Shown: piece after piece, positions 1 through 8,448 of the stretch | Layout of the letters: each line of letters opens with the position of its first letter | How positions within the stretch are numbered: position 1 is the first letter of the stretch | Source: Methyloceanibacter methanicus | Lineage (GTDB): Bacteria > Pseudomonadota > Alphaproteobacteria > Rhizobiales > Methyloligellaceae | Reading direction: 5' to 3' | Assembly: GCF_001723285.1 (NCBI RefSeq) | Contig: NZ_LPWG01000001.1 | Coordinates: 1 to 64,000 of the forward strand | Length of the DNA: 64,000 nt | Position numbers and translations under genes: made by a program | The notes under the pieces: generated by a model | Database searches by the model: none | The model's input: only the letters and a program-made list of their open reading frames with translations | What the model was told of the DNA's origin: nothing

Positions 1-1
1 C

Positions 2-445
2 GACCCGCGCGCCGTCGAGGAAGGCATCGTGCCGGGCGGCGGCGTGGCGCTGCTGCGTGCGCTGACGGCGATCGAGTCCCTGCGCGCCGGCAATGACGAC
101 CAGAAGGTCGGCATCAACATCGTTCGCCGCGCACTCCAGGCTCCACTCCGTCAGATCGCCGAGAATGCCGGCGAAGACGGCGCCGTGGTCGTGGGCAAGA
201 TCCTCGACAAGGCCGAGTACAATTTCGGCTACAACGCCGCGACGGGCGAGTACGGCAACCTGGTCAAGCAGGGCGTGATCGATCCCGCAAAGGTCGTCCG
301 CACCGCGCTGCAGGATGCCGCTTCGGTGGCCGGCCTCCTCATCACCACCGAGGCGATGGTGGCCGAGATTCCGAAGAAGTCCGGTCCTGCCATGCCCGGC
401 GGCGACATGGGTGGCATGGGCGGAATGGGTGGCATGGGCTTCTAA
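2..445 (+). CDS. groEL: Chaperonin GroEL, C-terminal part (cut by window edge)
   Basis: The 60-kDa chaperonin subunit folds proteins in the cytoplasm as a double ring with GroES and ATP. Only the last 147 residues are present; the frame is open at base 2 and starts outside the window. Visible hallmarks are the [13 protein letters not shown] segment of the equatorial domain, the region around [20 protein letters not shown], and the flexible C-terminal tail of GGM repeats ending in GF, typical of GroEL. A strong intrinsic terminator follows 47 bases after the stop, so this is the last gene of its transcript. The family is certain; which GroEL paralogue it is cannot be told from the tail. Confidence 0.98.
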   Translation, partial: DPRAVEEGIVPGGGVALLRALTAIESLRAGNDDQKVGINIVRRALQAPLRQIAENAGEDGAVVVGKILDKAEYNFGYNAATGEYGNLVKQGVIDPAKVVRTALQDAASVAGLLITTEAMVAEIPKKSGPAMPGGDMGGMGGMGGMGF

Positions 446-492
446 GCCCCACCCGGTCCATCGCGTCTCTTCGGACGCGCCTGAGAACAACG

Positions 493-519
493 AGCCGCGC
501 CTTCGGGCGCGGCTTTTTT
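493..519 (+). terminator. Intrinsic terminator of groEL
   Basis: A perfect 9-bp GC-rich stem (493-501 with 506-514) closes a UUCG tetraloop at 502-505 and is followed by a run of six T. This is a textbook rho-independent terminator for the rightward groEL transcript. Confidence 0.93.
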
Positions 520-575
520 GCGGGCACACGGGGGACAGCGACCGATCCTCCGAGCCAAGTCTTTGTCGGCGCAAT

Positions 576-935
576 TCAGGCCGCGCGCTGCCCGTCGTCC
601 GCGTCCCGAGTAGCGCTGTCGATCAACTCCTCGGCCCATTGGTTCAGACTCTTGCCCGCGAGTTCCGCCGCCAGGGCCGCGCGCCGATGGACCTCGGGCG
701 CAACGCGGAACATCATCTTGCCGGAGTACGGCTTTTGAGGCTCTTTGCCGTGCGTCGCACACGTCTCCAAATAGTCGTCCACGGCCTCTTCAAAGGCCAT
801 GCGCAACGCTTCGACGTTGTCGGCATGAAAGCTGATGATGTCGTTGATGCCAGCCAAGCGGCCCCAGAAGATACGGTCGTCGTCGTCGTACTCAATTCGA
901 GCCTGGTAGCCCTTGTAGGACATTGCATTGCTCAC
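576..935 (-). CDS. hicB: HicB-family antitoxin
   Basis: Antitoxin of a type II HicAB module; it would bind and neutralise the HicA RNase and repress its own operon. The N-terminal half has the degraded RNase-H-like HicB fold (SYKGYQARIEYDDDD start, then GRLAGINDIISFHADNVEAL). The C-terminal half looks like a small ribbon-helix-helix DNA-binding domain (MMFRVAPEVHRRAALAAEL, then GKSLNQWAEELI). I chose the GTG at 935 because a GGAG lies 7 bases upstream and the GTG overlaps the hicA stop by four bases (GTGA), which indicates translational coupling. An ATG at 923 is the alternative. The gene order toxin then antitoxin is usual for hicAB. No damage is visible. Confidence 0.9.
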   Translation of the reverse strand: MSNAMSYKGYQARIEYDDDDRIFWGRLAGINDIISFHADNVEALRMAFEEAVDDYLETCATHGKEPQKPYSGKMMFRVAPEVHRRAALAAELAGKSLNQWAEELIDSATRDADDGQRAA

Positions 936-1186
936 GGCTTCACTCCGATCTTGATCAGGAACTCTCGCGCGAGTTTCACTTGGTACTTCTTGGCTTCCTT
1001 GTCCGGGTGCGGACGATGGAAGAAGGCAGACACGCCCTCCTTTTCGAACCGGACCCGCGAACCGCGCCCTTCGACCACCTCCGCTCCCGCGGCGATCAGC
1101 AAGCGCTCGATATCGGCCCAAGCAAGCGTCCCCTTGAGAGGGTCGTTGAACAGAGCCGCAAGGGTCTTCTTGTGCTTGCTGTTCAT
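932..1186 (-). CDS. hicA: HicA-family mRNA interferase toxin
   Basis: Toxin of the HicAB module, a small double-stranded-RNA-binding-fold ribonuclease that cleaves mRNA when free of HicB. The 84 residues carry the family pattern: GTLAWADIERLLIAAGAEV, then EGRGSRVRFEKEG, then the catalytic-histidine segment FFHRPHPDKE, then AREFLIKIGV near the end. It is the first gene of the pair and overlaps hicB by four bases. An inverted repeat begins at the start codon and extends upstream, which suits autoregulation. The module sits alone between groEL and cca, and the AT-rich promoter contrasts with its surroundings, suggesting acquisition as a unit. Confidence 0.92.
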   Translation of the reverse strand: MNSKHKKTLAALFNDPLKGTLAWADIERLLIAAGAEVVEGRGSRVRFEKEGVSAFFHRPHPDKEAKKYQVKLAREFLIKIGVKP

Positions 1187-1237
1187 GCTAGCATTCTATG
1201 CTATCAAATTGCGGGATGCTATCATAATTTGATAGCA
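1185..1237 (-). promoter_or_regulatory. Putative HicAB operator/promoter: nested palindromes
   Basis: A perfect 12-bp inverted repeat (TGCTATCAAATT at 1199-1210 and its complement at 1226-1237) is separated by 15 bp. A third copy of the core TGCTATCA sits inside the spacer at 1217-1224, and a 10-bp palindrome ATGCTAGCAT covers the hicA start at 1185-1194. The block is strikingly AT-rich for this genome. I infer a binding site for the HicB RHH domain; the exact promoter elements are not clear to me. Confidence 0.7.
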
Positions 1238-1253
1238 ATCGGCGCACCGATAC

Positions 1254-2525
1254 TCAGGGCACCCCGGCCAGCTCTCTCGCCAAGGCCAGAAGCCCTTCGC
1301 GATCCTCCGCAAAACCGCCGTCGATCCAGCGCTGTTCGGCCTCGCGCAGCATGGCGCCGATCTCGGGCCCGGAGAATTTGCCGAGCGCGGCGATGTCCGT
1401 GCCGCGCAAGGGGAAGACCGGAGCCTCCCAGCGCGCGGCCAAGGTCGCGGCGCGGTGCCAGTCCGGATCGGTCACGGGGGCATCGCCCGTCGCCCAGGCC
1501 AGCATCACCCGCGCGGTGTAGGCATCCGGCCCCAGCGCATAGAGCTTGCGCTTGGCCGCGGCCTCGTCCGGCAAGGCCTCGTCGAAGGGAACGCCGCCGA
1601 GTGCGAGCTGGGCCTGTTCGGCGTTGGAGAGCTTGAACCGGCGCGCGAGGCGCTTTGCGTCCTCGGGGACGAACACCGCCAGGGCGGCGAGGCGCAAAAT
1701 GGCGCTGGGCTGGCGGTCGAGCGCATCTTCGATGCCGATGAGGCGCGCGAAACGGGTGAGACGCGGCACGCCGCCAAGGATGTCGCAGATAAGCCCATGG
1801 TCGAACAGGACCGACATCGCCTCGGCCGCGCGCGGCGCCACCAGCAGCCGCTTCACCTCGCTCGCCACCCGCTCCGCCGAAAGCCGGCGCATGCCCGCCC
1901 GCGCCCGCACGCAGGCCGACAGCCCGGCCGCATCGAACGGGCCCCGGCCATACCACGCGTTGAACCGGAAGAAGCGCAGGATGCGCAAATAGTCTTCCTT
2001 GATGCGCGATGCCGGGTCGCCGATGAAGCGGATGCGCCCGGCCACCAGGTCCGGATAGCCGCCGAGCGGATCGAACAGCGTCCCGTCCATGCCGGCATAG
2101 AGCGCGTTCAAGGTGAAGTCCCGCCTTGCTGCGTCTTCCGCCCAGTCCTCCGTGAAGGCGACCGTGGCGTGGCGGCCGAACGTCTCCACATCGTGCCGCA
2201 AAGTCGTGACCTCGAACGAGACGCCGTCGACGACGACCGTCACCGTGCCGTGGGCGATGCCGGTCGGAATGGCCTTCAGGCCGGCCTTGCGTGCCCGCGC
2301 GATGACTTTCTCGGGAACGATGGTTGTGGCGAAATCGACGTCCGAGACCGGCAGTCCGAGCAAGGCATCGCGCACGGCGCCGCCCACCGCGCGGGTCGCA
2401 CCGGTCTCCCCCGACAGCGCCTCAAAGAGGCGGACGGTCTCGGGCCGCGCGAGCCACGGGGCAGCATCGAGCGACGGCGGCGCCAAGTCGTTGCTCTTGT
2501 CTTGCGGTGTGTCGTGCTCGGCCAT
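1254..2525 (-). CDS. cca: CCA tRNA nucleotidyltransferase / poly(A) polymerase family
   Basis: Adds or repairs the 3'-terminal CCA of tRNAs using CTP and ATP. The 423-residue protein is of usual length for the alphaproteobacterial class II enzyme. The nucleotidyltransferase head is clear: AVGGAVRDALLG at about residues 46-57, the metal-binding DVD at 62-64, the EDAARRDFTLNALY segment and the RIRFIGDPASRIKEDYLRILRFFRF segment of the neck (read as two motifs). The C-terminal half is helical as in the family. It has its own start 30 bases downstream of the DUF6111 gene and is probably co-transcribed with DUF6111 and DUF1285, a cluster common in Hyphomicrobiales. The reading frame is intact. Confidence 0.95.
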   Translation of the reverse strand: MAEHDTPQDKSNDLAPPSLDAAPWLARPETVRLFEALSGETGATRAVGGAVRDALLGLPVSDVDFATTIVPEKVIARARKAGLKAIPTGIAHGTVTVVVDGVSFEVTTLRHDVETFGRHATVAFTEDWAEDAARRDFTLNALYAGMDGTLFDPLGGYPDLVAGRIRFIGDPASRIKEDYLRILRFFRFNAWYGRGPFDAAGLSACVRARAGMRRLSAERVASEVKRLLVAPRAAEAMSVLFDHGLICDILGGVPRLTRFARLIGIEDALDRQPSAILRLAALAVFVPEDAKRLARRFKLSNAEQAQLALGGVPFDEALPDEAAAKRKLYALGPDAYTARVMLAWATGDAPVTDPDWHRAATLAARWEAPVFPLRGTDIAALGKFSGPEIGAMLREAEQRWIDGGFAEDREGLLALARELAGVP

Positions 2526-2555
2526 GGGACTGGGTCCGACAGGAAGGGCGGAAGG

Positions 2556-2816
2556 TCAATTGATGCCGCCCGGTTTGATGACGCCGTCTTCCAGAACGGA
2601 CGGTTGATAGCGGCCCTCGCGATCGCCGCCGGTGAAGTCGACCAGCGTGAAGAGCCCCACGAACAAGACCACGAGGCCGGCGATGACGAGCCACAGGAAC
2701 GGGGCCCCCGCCATCGCGCGGTTGGGGGCGACGCCCTTCACCCACACCACGTAGGCCGCGTAGACTAGGAAGGGCAGCAGAAACAACAGGATGTTGATCA
2801 GAATAACGCGCAACAT
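2556..2816 (-). CDS. DUF6111 family small membrane protein
   Basis: Small inner-membrane protein of unknown function, 86 residues from the ATG at 2816; an upstream ATG at 2837 would add seven residues before the obvious membrane segment. Two hydrophobic helices are visible, about residues 3-24 (rich in L, I, F) and 36-57, followed by a short polar C-terminus with many D, E and G. It lies between DUF1285 and cca on the same strand, the arrangement seen in many Rhizobiales genomes. Its function is not known; the conserved linkage to tRNA CCA addition is only context. Confidence 0.8.
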   Translation of the reverse strand: MLRVILINILLFLLPFLVYAAYVVWVKGVAPNRAMAGAPFLWLVIAGLVVLFVGLFTLVDFTGGDREGRYQPSVLEDGVIKPGGIN

Positions 2817-2939
2817 CTGTCCCGGCAGTCTCCCCAAATCGGTTATTCGGCACGGGTCTTGACGCGCCTTTGGTGCGGGAGCTTAGCGGCGCGATGCGCC
2901 GAAGGCGAGCGCGCTTTCCCCCGGCCGCGCGGGTCAGGC

Positions 2940-3442
2940 CTACTCGTCCATCGGGAAGGGAAAAAACACCCCGCTGCTCCACACGCCCGGTCCCTGCTCG
3001 GTCTCCACCGTCATGTCGGCGAGTTCGTAATAGACCGCGCGCGAGAGCTGGGCCCGCAAGCCGTCCCGCACCTCCACGTACGGGGCCCGCCCGCCCTCGG
3101 GCTCGCGACGAAAGCCGATGGCATGCCCGGGTCCCGCCGTGACCACATCGTCCACATTGGTGGTGAAGGTCAGGCGCTGATCGGCGCCCTCCCCGTCCCG
3201 GCTCATCGCCACCGCGATAAACGGCTCTCCCTCGACCTCGATCGGCACTTTTTCGACCGGGGTGACCAGGTAAAAGCCGTCCTCTTCGCGCCGCAGCACG
3301 GTGGAAAAGAGCTTCACCAAGGGCTTGCGGCCAATGGGCGAGCCCTCGTAGAACCACGTGCCGTCGCGCGTGATTTTCAGGCCGATGTCGCCGCAAACAT
3401 TAAGCTTTGGCAATGAAGGCTTGGCTCGTTTGCCGCCATCAT
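2940..3442 (-). CDS. DUF1285 domain protein (start region probably frame-broken)
   Basis: Cytoplasmic protein of unknown function; DUF1285 proteins are about 170-190 residues. The body, CGDIGLKITRDGTWFYEGSPIGR onward (read as CGDIGLKITRDG then TWFYEGSPIGR), is intact to the stop. No ATG or GTG exists in this frame; the only in-frame start is a TTG at 3413 without a ribosome site. One missing T near 3411 would join the body to an ATG at 3442 (MMAANEPSLH then LPKLNVCGD), giving a normal-looking N-terminus. I annotate the joined version. Neighbours are DUF6111 downstream and the divergent MoxR gene upstream. Confidence 0.75.
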
Positions 3443-3651
3443 TGCAGGTGCTACGAGTCGGTTGGTGTTCTCCTCAGGCATTGTCGTATTCCGCCAAAAA
3501 CGACCTGGTGTTCGCAACAAAGACCTTAGAACATACGAACAAGGGATTGTGATCCGATAGCCGATCAAAGTGTTCTGCTTTCATACGACTTTGGCCCTAT
3601 TTTTTCTCCACCCTGTGGATCGAGCAAAACGGAAGCAAAGATAAGACAGTC

Positions 3652-4647
3652 ATGACCACACTTGAATCCGACCCCCAGCTCGTCGACCGCCTCGATGAAA
3701 TCGGAACCAAAATCCAGGATGTGCGCGAGGCGACCGCGACCGTCATCTTCGGCCAGGAGCGGGTCATCGACTTGGCGCTGGTGACGCTGCTCTCCGGCGG
3801 ACATGCCCTGCTCATCGGTGTGCCGGGCCTTGCGAAAACGAGCCTTGTGGAGACGCTGGGCGCCGTGCTCGGACTCGAGAACAAGCGGATCCAGTTCACG
3901 CCGGACCTGATGCCGTCCGACATCGTGGGTTCGGAGGTCTTGGAAGAAGACTCGAGCGGCTCCCGCGCGTTCCGTTTCGTGAAGGGGCCGATCTTCACCC
4001 AGCTCCTGATGGCGGACGAGATCAACCGCGCCAGCCCCAAGACCCAGTCGGCCCTGCTCCAGGCCATGCAGGAACACCACGTCACCATGGCCGGCGTGCG
4101 TCACGACGTGCCGCTGCCGTTCCACGTGCTCGCCACGCAGAACCCGCTGGAGCAGGAAGGCACCTATCCGCTGCCCGAAGCGCAGCTCGACCGCTTCCTG
4201 TTGCAGATCGACGTCTCCTATCCGGATATCGACGCCGAGCGGCGCATGCTGTTCGCCACCACCGGCACCGAGGAGCGCAAGCTCAAGACCATCCTGACGG
4301 CCGAGGAGCTGATGGTCGCCCAGCGGCTGGTGCGCCAGCTTCCCGTGGGCGACCAGGTCGTCGACGCCATTCTGAAACTCGTCCGCTCCGCCCGCCCGGG
4401 CACCGGCATCGACCAGACCTTGGACGAGATGATCGCCTGGGGTCCCGGCCCGCGCGCCAGCCAGGCGCTCATGCTGGCCGTGCGCGCCAAGGCGATGATG
4501 GAGGGCCGGCTCGCCCCGTCCGTCGACGACGTGATCGACCTCGCCGAGCCCGTCTTGAAACACCGCATGTCGCTGACCTTCGCCGCGCGCGCGGAAGGGA
4601 TCGAGATGAGCGACATGATGGCAAGGCTCATCGAGCCGCTGAAGTAG
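3652..4647 (+). CDS. MoxR-family AAA+ ATPase
   Basis: MoxR ATPases act as chaperones that help assemble or activate partner proteins, usually those with vWA domains encoded next door. The 331-residue protein has Walker A GVPGLAKT at about 56-63, Walker B with ADE at about 121-123, and the sensor motif TQNPLEQEGTYPLPEAQLDRF. It begins a tight run MoxR-DUF58-DUF4159/BatA-vWA-like (gaps of 7, overlap of 4, and 0 bases), so the four genes form one operon. The partner in this genome is therefore most likely the DUF58 and Bat-like proteins immediately downstream. The frame is intact. Confidence 0.95.
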   Translation: MTTLESDPQLVDRLDEIGTKIQDVREATATVIFGQERVIDLALVTLLSGGHALLIGVPGLAKTSLVETLGAVLGLENKRIQFTPDLMPSDIVGSEVLEEDSSGSRAFRFVKGPIFTQLLMADEINRASPKTQSALLQAMQEHHVTMAGVRHDVPLPFHVLATQNPLEQEGTYPLPEAQLDRFLLQIDVSYPDIDAERRMLFATTGTEERKLKTILTAEELMVAQRLVRQLPVGDQVVDAILKLVRSARPGTGIDQTLDEMIAWGPGPRASQALMLAVRAKAMMEGRLAPSVDDVIDLAEPVLKHRMSLTFAARAEGIEMSDMMARLIEPLK

Positions 4648-4654
4648 GCCTGCC

Positions 4655-5602
4655 TTGGCAAACGTACGCGCAGCGCTTCAACCGTTTCTGGCGGAAGAGG
4701 CCCAGGCCCACGGGCTTGCGGCGCGAATGCCCGCGCTGCTCGTCGAAGCGCGCCGCGTCGCGCATACTGTCACACACGGCACCCACGGGCGCCGCCGGCC
4801 CGGCCCCGGCGAGACCTTCTGGCAGTTCCGGCATTTCGATACGAATGATCCCATGGCGGCGATCGACTGGCGCCGCTCCGCAAGCTCCGACCGTCTGTTC
4901 GTCCGCGAACGCGAATGGAAGCCGCGCACACGGTCTGGCTTTGGCTCGACCTGTCGCCTTCGATGCGCTTCCGGTCGTTCCTGTCGAAGACACGAAGGAA
5001 AGCCGTGCCGTCGTCCTGGCGCTCGCACTCACCGAGCTGTTGGCGCGCTCGGGCGAACGGATCGGACTGATGGGCGAGTGCCATCCACGGGCCGCTATGT
5101 GAGCCGCAAGATCGCCGAGGTCCTCTTGAGCGAAACGGCGGATGACAGCCTGCCGCCCCCGGCACGCCTCAACCGCTTTTCCGAGTGCATCCTGTTCTCG
5201 GATTTTCTGGAGCCCATCGAGGACACCGTCGCCCGCTTCCATGAAATCGCCAGTCAGGGCGTGCGCGGACATCTGGTGCAGATTCTGGATCCCGCCGAAG
5301 AGACCCTGCCCTATTCGGGACGCACGGAGTTCGAGGCCTCGGAAGGCGGAGACACCATGATCGCCGGCCGCGCGGAAGATCTGAGAGACAAATACCGCAA
5401 GCGGATCGAGCGTCACCGCCTGGACCTTCAGGAGGTGGCGCGGCAACTCGGCTGGTCCTTCGTCCTGCATCACACCGACCGGCCCGCCGAGGAAGTGCTG
5501 CTGGCGGTGCACGGCCAGCTCGCAGGCCAGGAGCGCGATTACCGCTACCGCCCCGGGCGCGCCGCCACCGCGCCCGCCGCCGAAACGGGCGCCCGCTCAT
5601 GA
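4655..5602 (+). CDS. DUF58 domain protein, three single-base frame breaks
   Basis: DUF58 proteins pair with MoxR and carry a vWA-like fold. The start is a TTG at 4655. Residues 1-88 and the last 165 residues are in one frame (GETFWQFRHFDTNDPMAAIDWRRSA; split GETFWQFRHF and DTNDPMAAIDWRRSA). Between about 4918 and 5074 the protein continues in the other two frames: AAHTVWLWLDLSPSMRFRSF in one, then ESRAVVLALALTELLARSGE in the next. The LDLSPSM stretch is the DUF58 MIDAS-like motif. Three missing single bases (near 4918, 4991 and 5074, each beside a G or A run) restore one continuous protein. Because the net loss is three bases, a single long frame exists but its middle is nonsense. Confidence 0.85.
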   Translation: MANVRAALQPFLAEEAQAHGLAARMPALLVEARRVAHTVTHGTHGRRRPGPGETFWQFRHFDTNDPMAAIDWRRSASSDRLFVREREWKPRTRSGFGSTCRLRCASGRSCRRHEGKPCRRPGARTHRAVGALGRTDRTDGRVPSTGRYVSRKIAEVLLSETADDSLPPPARLNRFSECILFSDFLEPIEDTVARFHEIASQGVRGHLVQILDPAEETLPYSGRTEFEASEGGDTMIAGRAEDLRDKYRKRIERHRLDLQEVARQLGWSFVLHHTDRPAEEVLLAVHGQLAGQERDYRYRPGRAATAPAAETGARS

Positions 5603-8448
5603 TGACGCTCGGCCCCATCGGCTTCATGCAGCCTTGGATCTTGCTGGCCCTCGCGGCCCTGCCCGCGATCTGGTGGCTGCTGCGCTTCACCCCGCCGAGC
5701 CCGAAGGTCGTCGAGTTTCCGCCAACGCGTCTCCTGAAGGAGCTCAAGCCCACCGAAGAGACGCCGGCGCGCAGCCCCTGGTGGCTGACCCTCATGCGGA
5801 TGCTGCTCGCCGCCTTGCTGATCCTGGCGCTGGCGCGGCCCGTCATCAATCCCGACGAGGGACGCTTCACGGGAGACGGCACGCTCCTTCTCGTGGTCGA
5901 CAATGGTTGGGCGTCCGCGGCCTATTGGAGCGCGCGGCGCGAGGCCATCGAGGCCGCCATCGACCGTGCCGATCGCGACGACCGCACCGTCCTGATCGTG
6001 CCGACGGCCTCCACCGACGAAATCGGCGAACCGCTGCCGGCGGATGCGGTCCGCGAACGCATCGCCGGACTCGTGCCCCAACCCTTCGCACCGGACCGGG
6101 AGCTTGGCCGCGTCGCTGGCGGAGACTCTGAAGGAGACATCCGGCTACAGCGTATGTGGCTGAGCGACGGTCTCGACTACGGGCATGCGCAGCCATTCGC
6201 GGACGCTCTCGCAAAGCTGGCCGAGGGCGGCAGCCTCACCGTGCTGAAGCCCGGCCCTCAGGAAGCGGCCCTCGGCGTCGGGCACGCGCGCGCCGAAGGC
6301 GGCGTTCTCGCCGGCCGCGTCGTCGCCGGTGCCAAAGGCCCTCTGTTGGGACGCCTCCGCGCGCTGACGGCACGCGGCGAACCGCTGGGCGAAGCGCCGT
6401 TCGTAATCAAGGCCGGCGAAACCGAGGCCATTGCGCCGTTCGACCTGCCTCTCGAAATCCGCAACCAGGTGGCGCGCCTTCAGATCAAGGGGCAGCGCTC
6501 TGCCGGAGCAGTGCACCTGCTGGACGCGCAGTCCCAGTGGCACCGCGTCGGCATCGTGTCCGGCGAATCGCGCGAGGAGCCAGCCACTCCTGTCGCCGCT
6601 CTATTACGTGGACGCGCGCTGTCGCCCTATGCGGATGTGATCAGACCGTCCGAGCGCAATGTCGCCACCGCCGTCAACGACCTGATCGAGAAACAGCGCG
6701 TTTCCACGATCGTGCTGGCCGATATCGGCAAGCTGGTTCCGGCGACCCAGGAAGAGCTCGAGACCTGGCTCGACAAGGGCGGCGTGCTGATCCGCTTCGC
6801 CGGACCCCGGCTCGAGCAAGGCGGCGACGAACTCCTACCCGCCGCCTTACGGCGCGGCGGCCGGTCCATGGGCGGGGCCCTGTCGTGGGGAACGCCGCAA
6901 CAGCTTTCGCCGTTCGAGGACGACAGCCCGTTCAGCGGGCTCGACATTCCGGAAGACGTGCGCGTGAACCGGCAGGTTCTCGCGGATCCGGCCGTCGCGA
7001 TGGATGCCGAAGTATGGGCGACCCTGGCCGATGGCACGCCGCTCGTCACGGCCAAGCATCACGGCGACGGCTGGATCGTCCTGTTCCATGTGACCGCGAA
7101 TTCCGATTGGTCGAACCTGCCGCTGTCCGGCCTCTTCGTGGAAATGCTCCGCCAGACCATCACCCTGGGACCGAGCCAGGTCGGCGCCCCGAGCGACGAA
7201 GACGGCGAGGCGGGCGATACCGCGGCCAGCACCGTGCGCAGTTCGGCGACAACCGCGCTCGCCCCGGTTCAGACCCTCGACGGATTCGGCCAGCTCGTGC
7301 CCCCGCCCCTGAACGCGGCGCCCATCGCGCCCGACAGTTTCGACAAGACGGTTGCCGGTCCCGACCATCCGCCGGGCTATTACGGACCGTCCGGGCAAGC
7401 CCGCGCCCTCAACATCGTGAAGACGAATTCGAAACTCGTGCCGCTCCCCGACATCGAGGGCGCCAGCACGGTCGGCTTCTACACGTTGAAGAAGCCCTTC
7501 GCCCTGGAGCCCTGGCTCTATCTGGCCGCGCTCGGCATCTTCGCGCTCGACATCCTTGCGGTGCTCGCGCTGAGCACGGGCCTCGGCATCCGCAGGCACC
7601 ACAGAGCCGCGGCGGCGATCGCCCTTGCCACCCTGCTCGCGGCCACGGCCGCGCCGCACGAGGCCGTCGCGGCGGAGCCCGATAGCGCGATGAACGCGGA
7701 CGAAGCCGCGGAGGATTTCGCCCTTCGCGCAACGTTGAAGACGCGGCTCGCCTATGTGCTGACCGGTGACGGGGAGATCGACCGCACCAGCGAGGACGGC
7801 CTCATGGGGCTGAGCAAGGTGCTCGGCGCCCGTACGGCCCTCGAGCCCGGCGCGCCCATGGGCGTCGACATCGAGAACGACGAACTGTCGTTTTTCCCGG
7901 TGCTCTACTGGCCCGTGCGCGAGGACGCCGAACCGCTGTCCGACAAGACGCTCGCCAAAATTGACGCCTATATGAAGCAAGGCGGCATGATCGTCTTCGA
8001 CACCCGCGACCAGGAACGCGTGGCCTATGGCGGCAGTCAGGGCAAGGCCCTGACCCGGCTGATCGGCCAGCTCGACATTCCGGCACTCGAGCCCGTGCCC
8101 GGCAACCATGTGCTGACCCGGTCGTTCTACTTGATGAACAGTTTCCCCGGGCGCTGGGACGGCGGCTCGCTCTGGGTCGAGGCCGAGCCCGCGGACGAGG
8201 CGGAGCGCAATGCGCGGTCCCGCCGCACGGACGGCGTCAGCTCCGTCGTCATCACCTCGAACGACCTGGCCAGCGCCTGGGCGCTCGACGAGGCCAACCG
8301 CCCGCTCTATCCGGTGGTGCCCGGCGGCGAGTTGCAGCGTGAGATGGCCTTCCGCGCGGGCGTCAATCTGGTGATGTACGCCCTCACCGGCAACTACAAG
8401 GCGGACCAGGTCCACGTGCCGGCCCTGCTCGAAAGGTTGGGCCAATAG
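5599..8448 (+). CDS. BatA-type N-terminal / DUF4159 C-terminal membrane protein
   Basis: Large inner-membrane protein (949 residues) of unknown biochemical role. The N-terminus is the BatA region: a first helix about 11-28, the motif PTRLLKELKPTEETPAR, and a second helix about 58-77 leading into a vWA-like domain that begins GDGTLLLVVDNGW. The MIDAS serines are replaced, so metal binding is doubtful. Two more hydrophobic stretches sit near residues 637-660 and 668-690. The last 240 residues form DUF4159, with KIDAYMKQGGMIVFDTRDQ and GGSLWVEAEP. It overlaps the DUF58 stop by four bases (ATGA) and is followed without a gap by the next gene. Confidence 0.9.
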   Translation: MMTLGPIGFMQPWILLALAALPAIWWLLRFTPPSPKVVEFPPTRLLKELKPTEETPARSPWWLTLMRMLLAALLILALARPVINPDEGRFTGDGTLLLVVDNGWASAAYWSARREAIEAAIDRADRDDRTVLIVPTASTDEIGEPLPADAVRERIAGLVPQPFAPDRELGRVAGGDSEGDIRLQRMWLSDGLDYGHAQPFADALAKLAEGGSLTVLKPGPQEAALGVGHARAEGGVLAGRVVAGAKGPLLGRLRALTARGEPLGEAPFVIKAGETEAIAPFDLPLEIRNQVARLQIKGQRSAGAVHLLDAQSQWHRVGIVSGESREEPATPVAALLRGRALSPYADVIRPSERNVATAVNDLIEKQRVSTIVLADIGKLVPATQEELETWLDKGGVLIRFAGPRLEQGGDELLPAALRRGGRSMGGALSWGTPQQLSPFEDDSPFSGLDIPEDVRVNRQVLADPAVAMDAEVWATLADGTPLVTAKHHGDGWIVLFHVTANSDWSNLPLSGLFVEMLRQTITLGPSQVGAPSDEDGEAGDTAASTVRSSATTALAPVQTLDGFGQLVPPPLNAAPIAPDSFDKTVAGPDHPPGYYGPSGQARALNIVKTNSKLVPLPDIEGASTVGFYTLKKPFALEPWLYLAALGIFALDILAVLALSTGLGIRRHHRAAAAIALATLLAATAAPHEAVAAEPDSAMNADEAAEDFALRATLKTRLAYVLTGDGEIDRTSEDGLMGLSKVLGARTALEPGAPMGVDIENDELSFFPVLYWPVREDAEPLSDKTLAKIDAYMKQGGMIVFDTRDQERVAYGGSQGKALTRLIGQLDIPALEPVPGNHVLTRSFYLMNSFPGRWDGGSLWVEAEPADEAERNARSRRTDGVSSVVITSNDLASAWALDEANRPLYPVVPGGELQREMAFRAGVNLVMYALTGNYKADQVHVPALLERLGQ

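Noticed and set aside
3443-3651. GAACATACGAAC in the DUF1285-moxR gap as a LexA site
   Set aside because: The alphaproteobacterial site I know has seven bases between the GTTC words; here there are four.
4655-5602. Reading the DUF58 gene as intact because one long frame exists
   Set aside because: The middle 50 codons are nonsense; the true segments lie in the other two frames and the net loss of three bases hides the damage.
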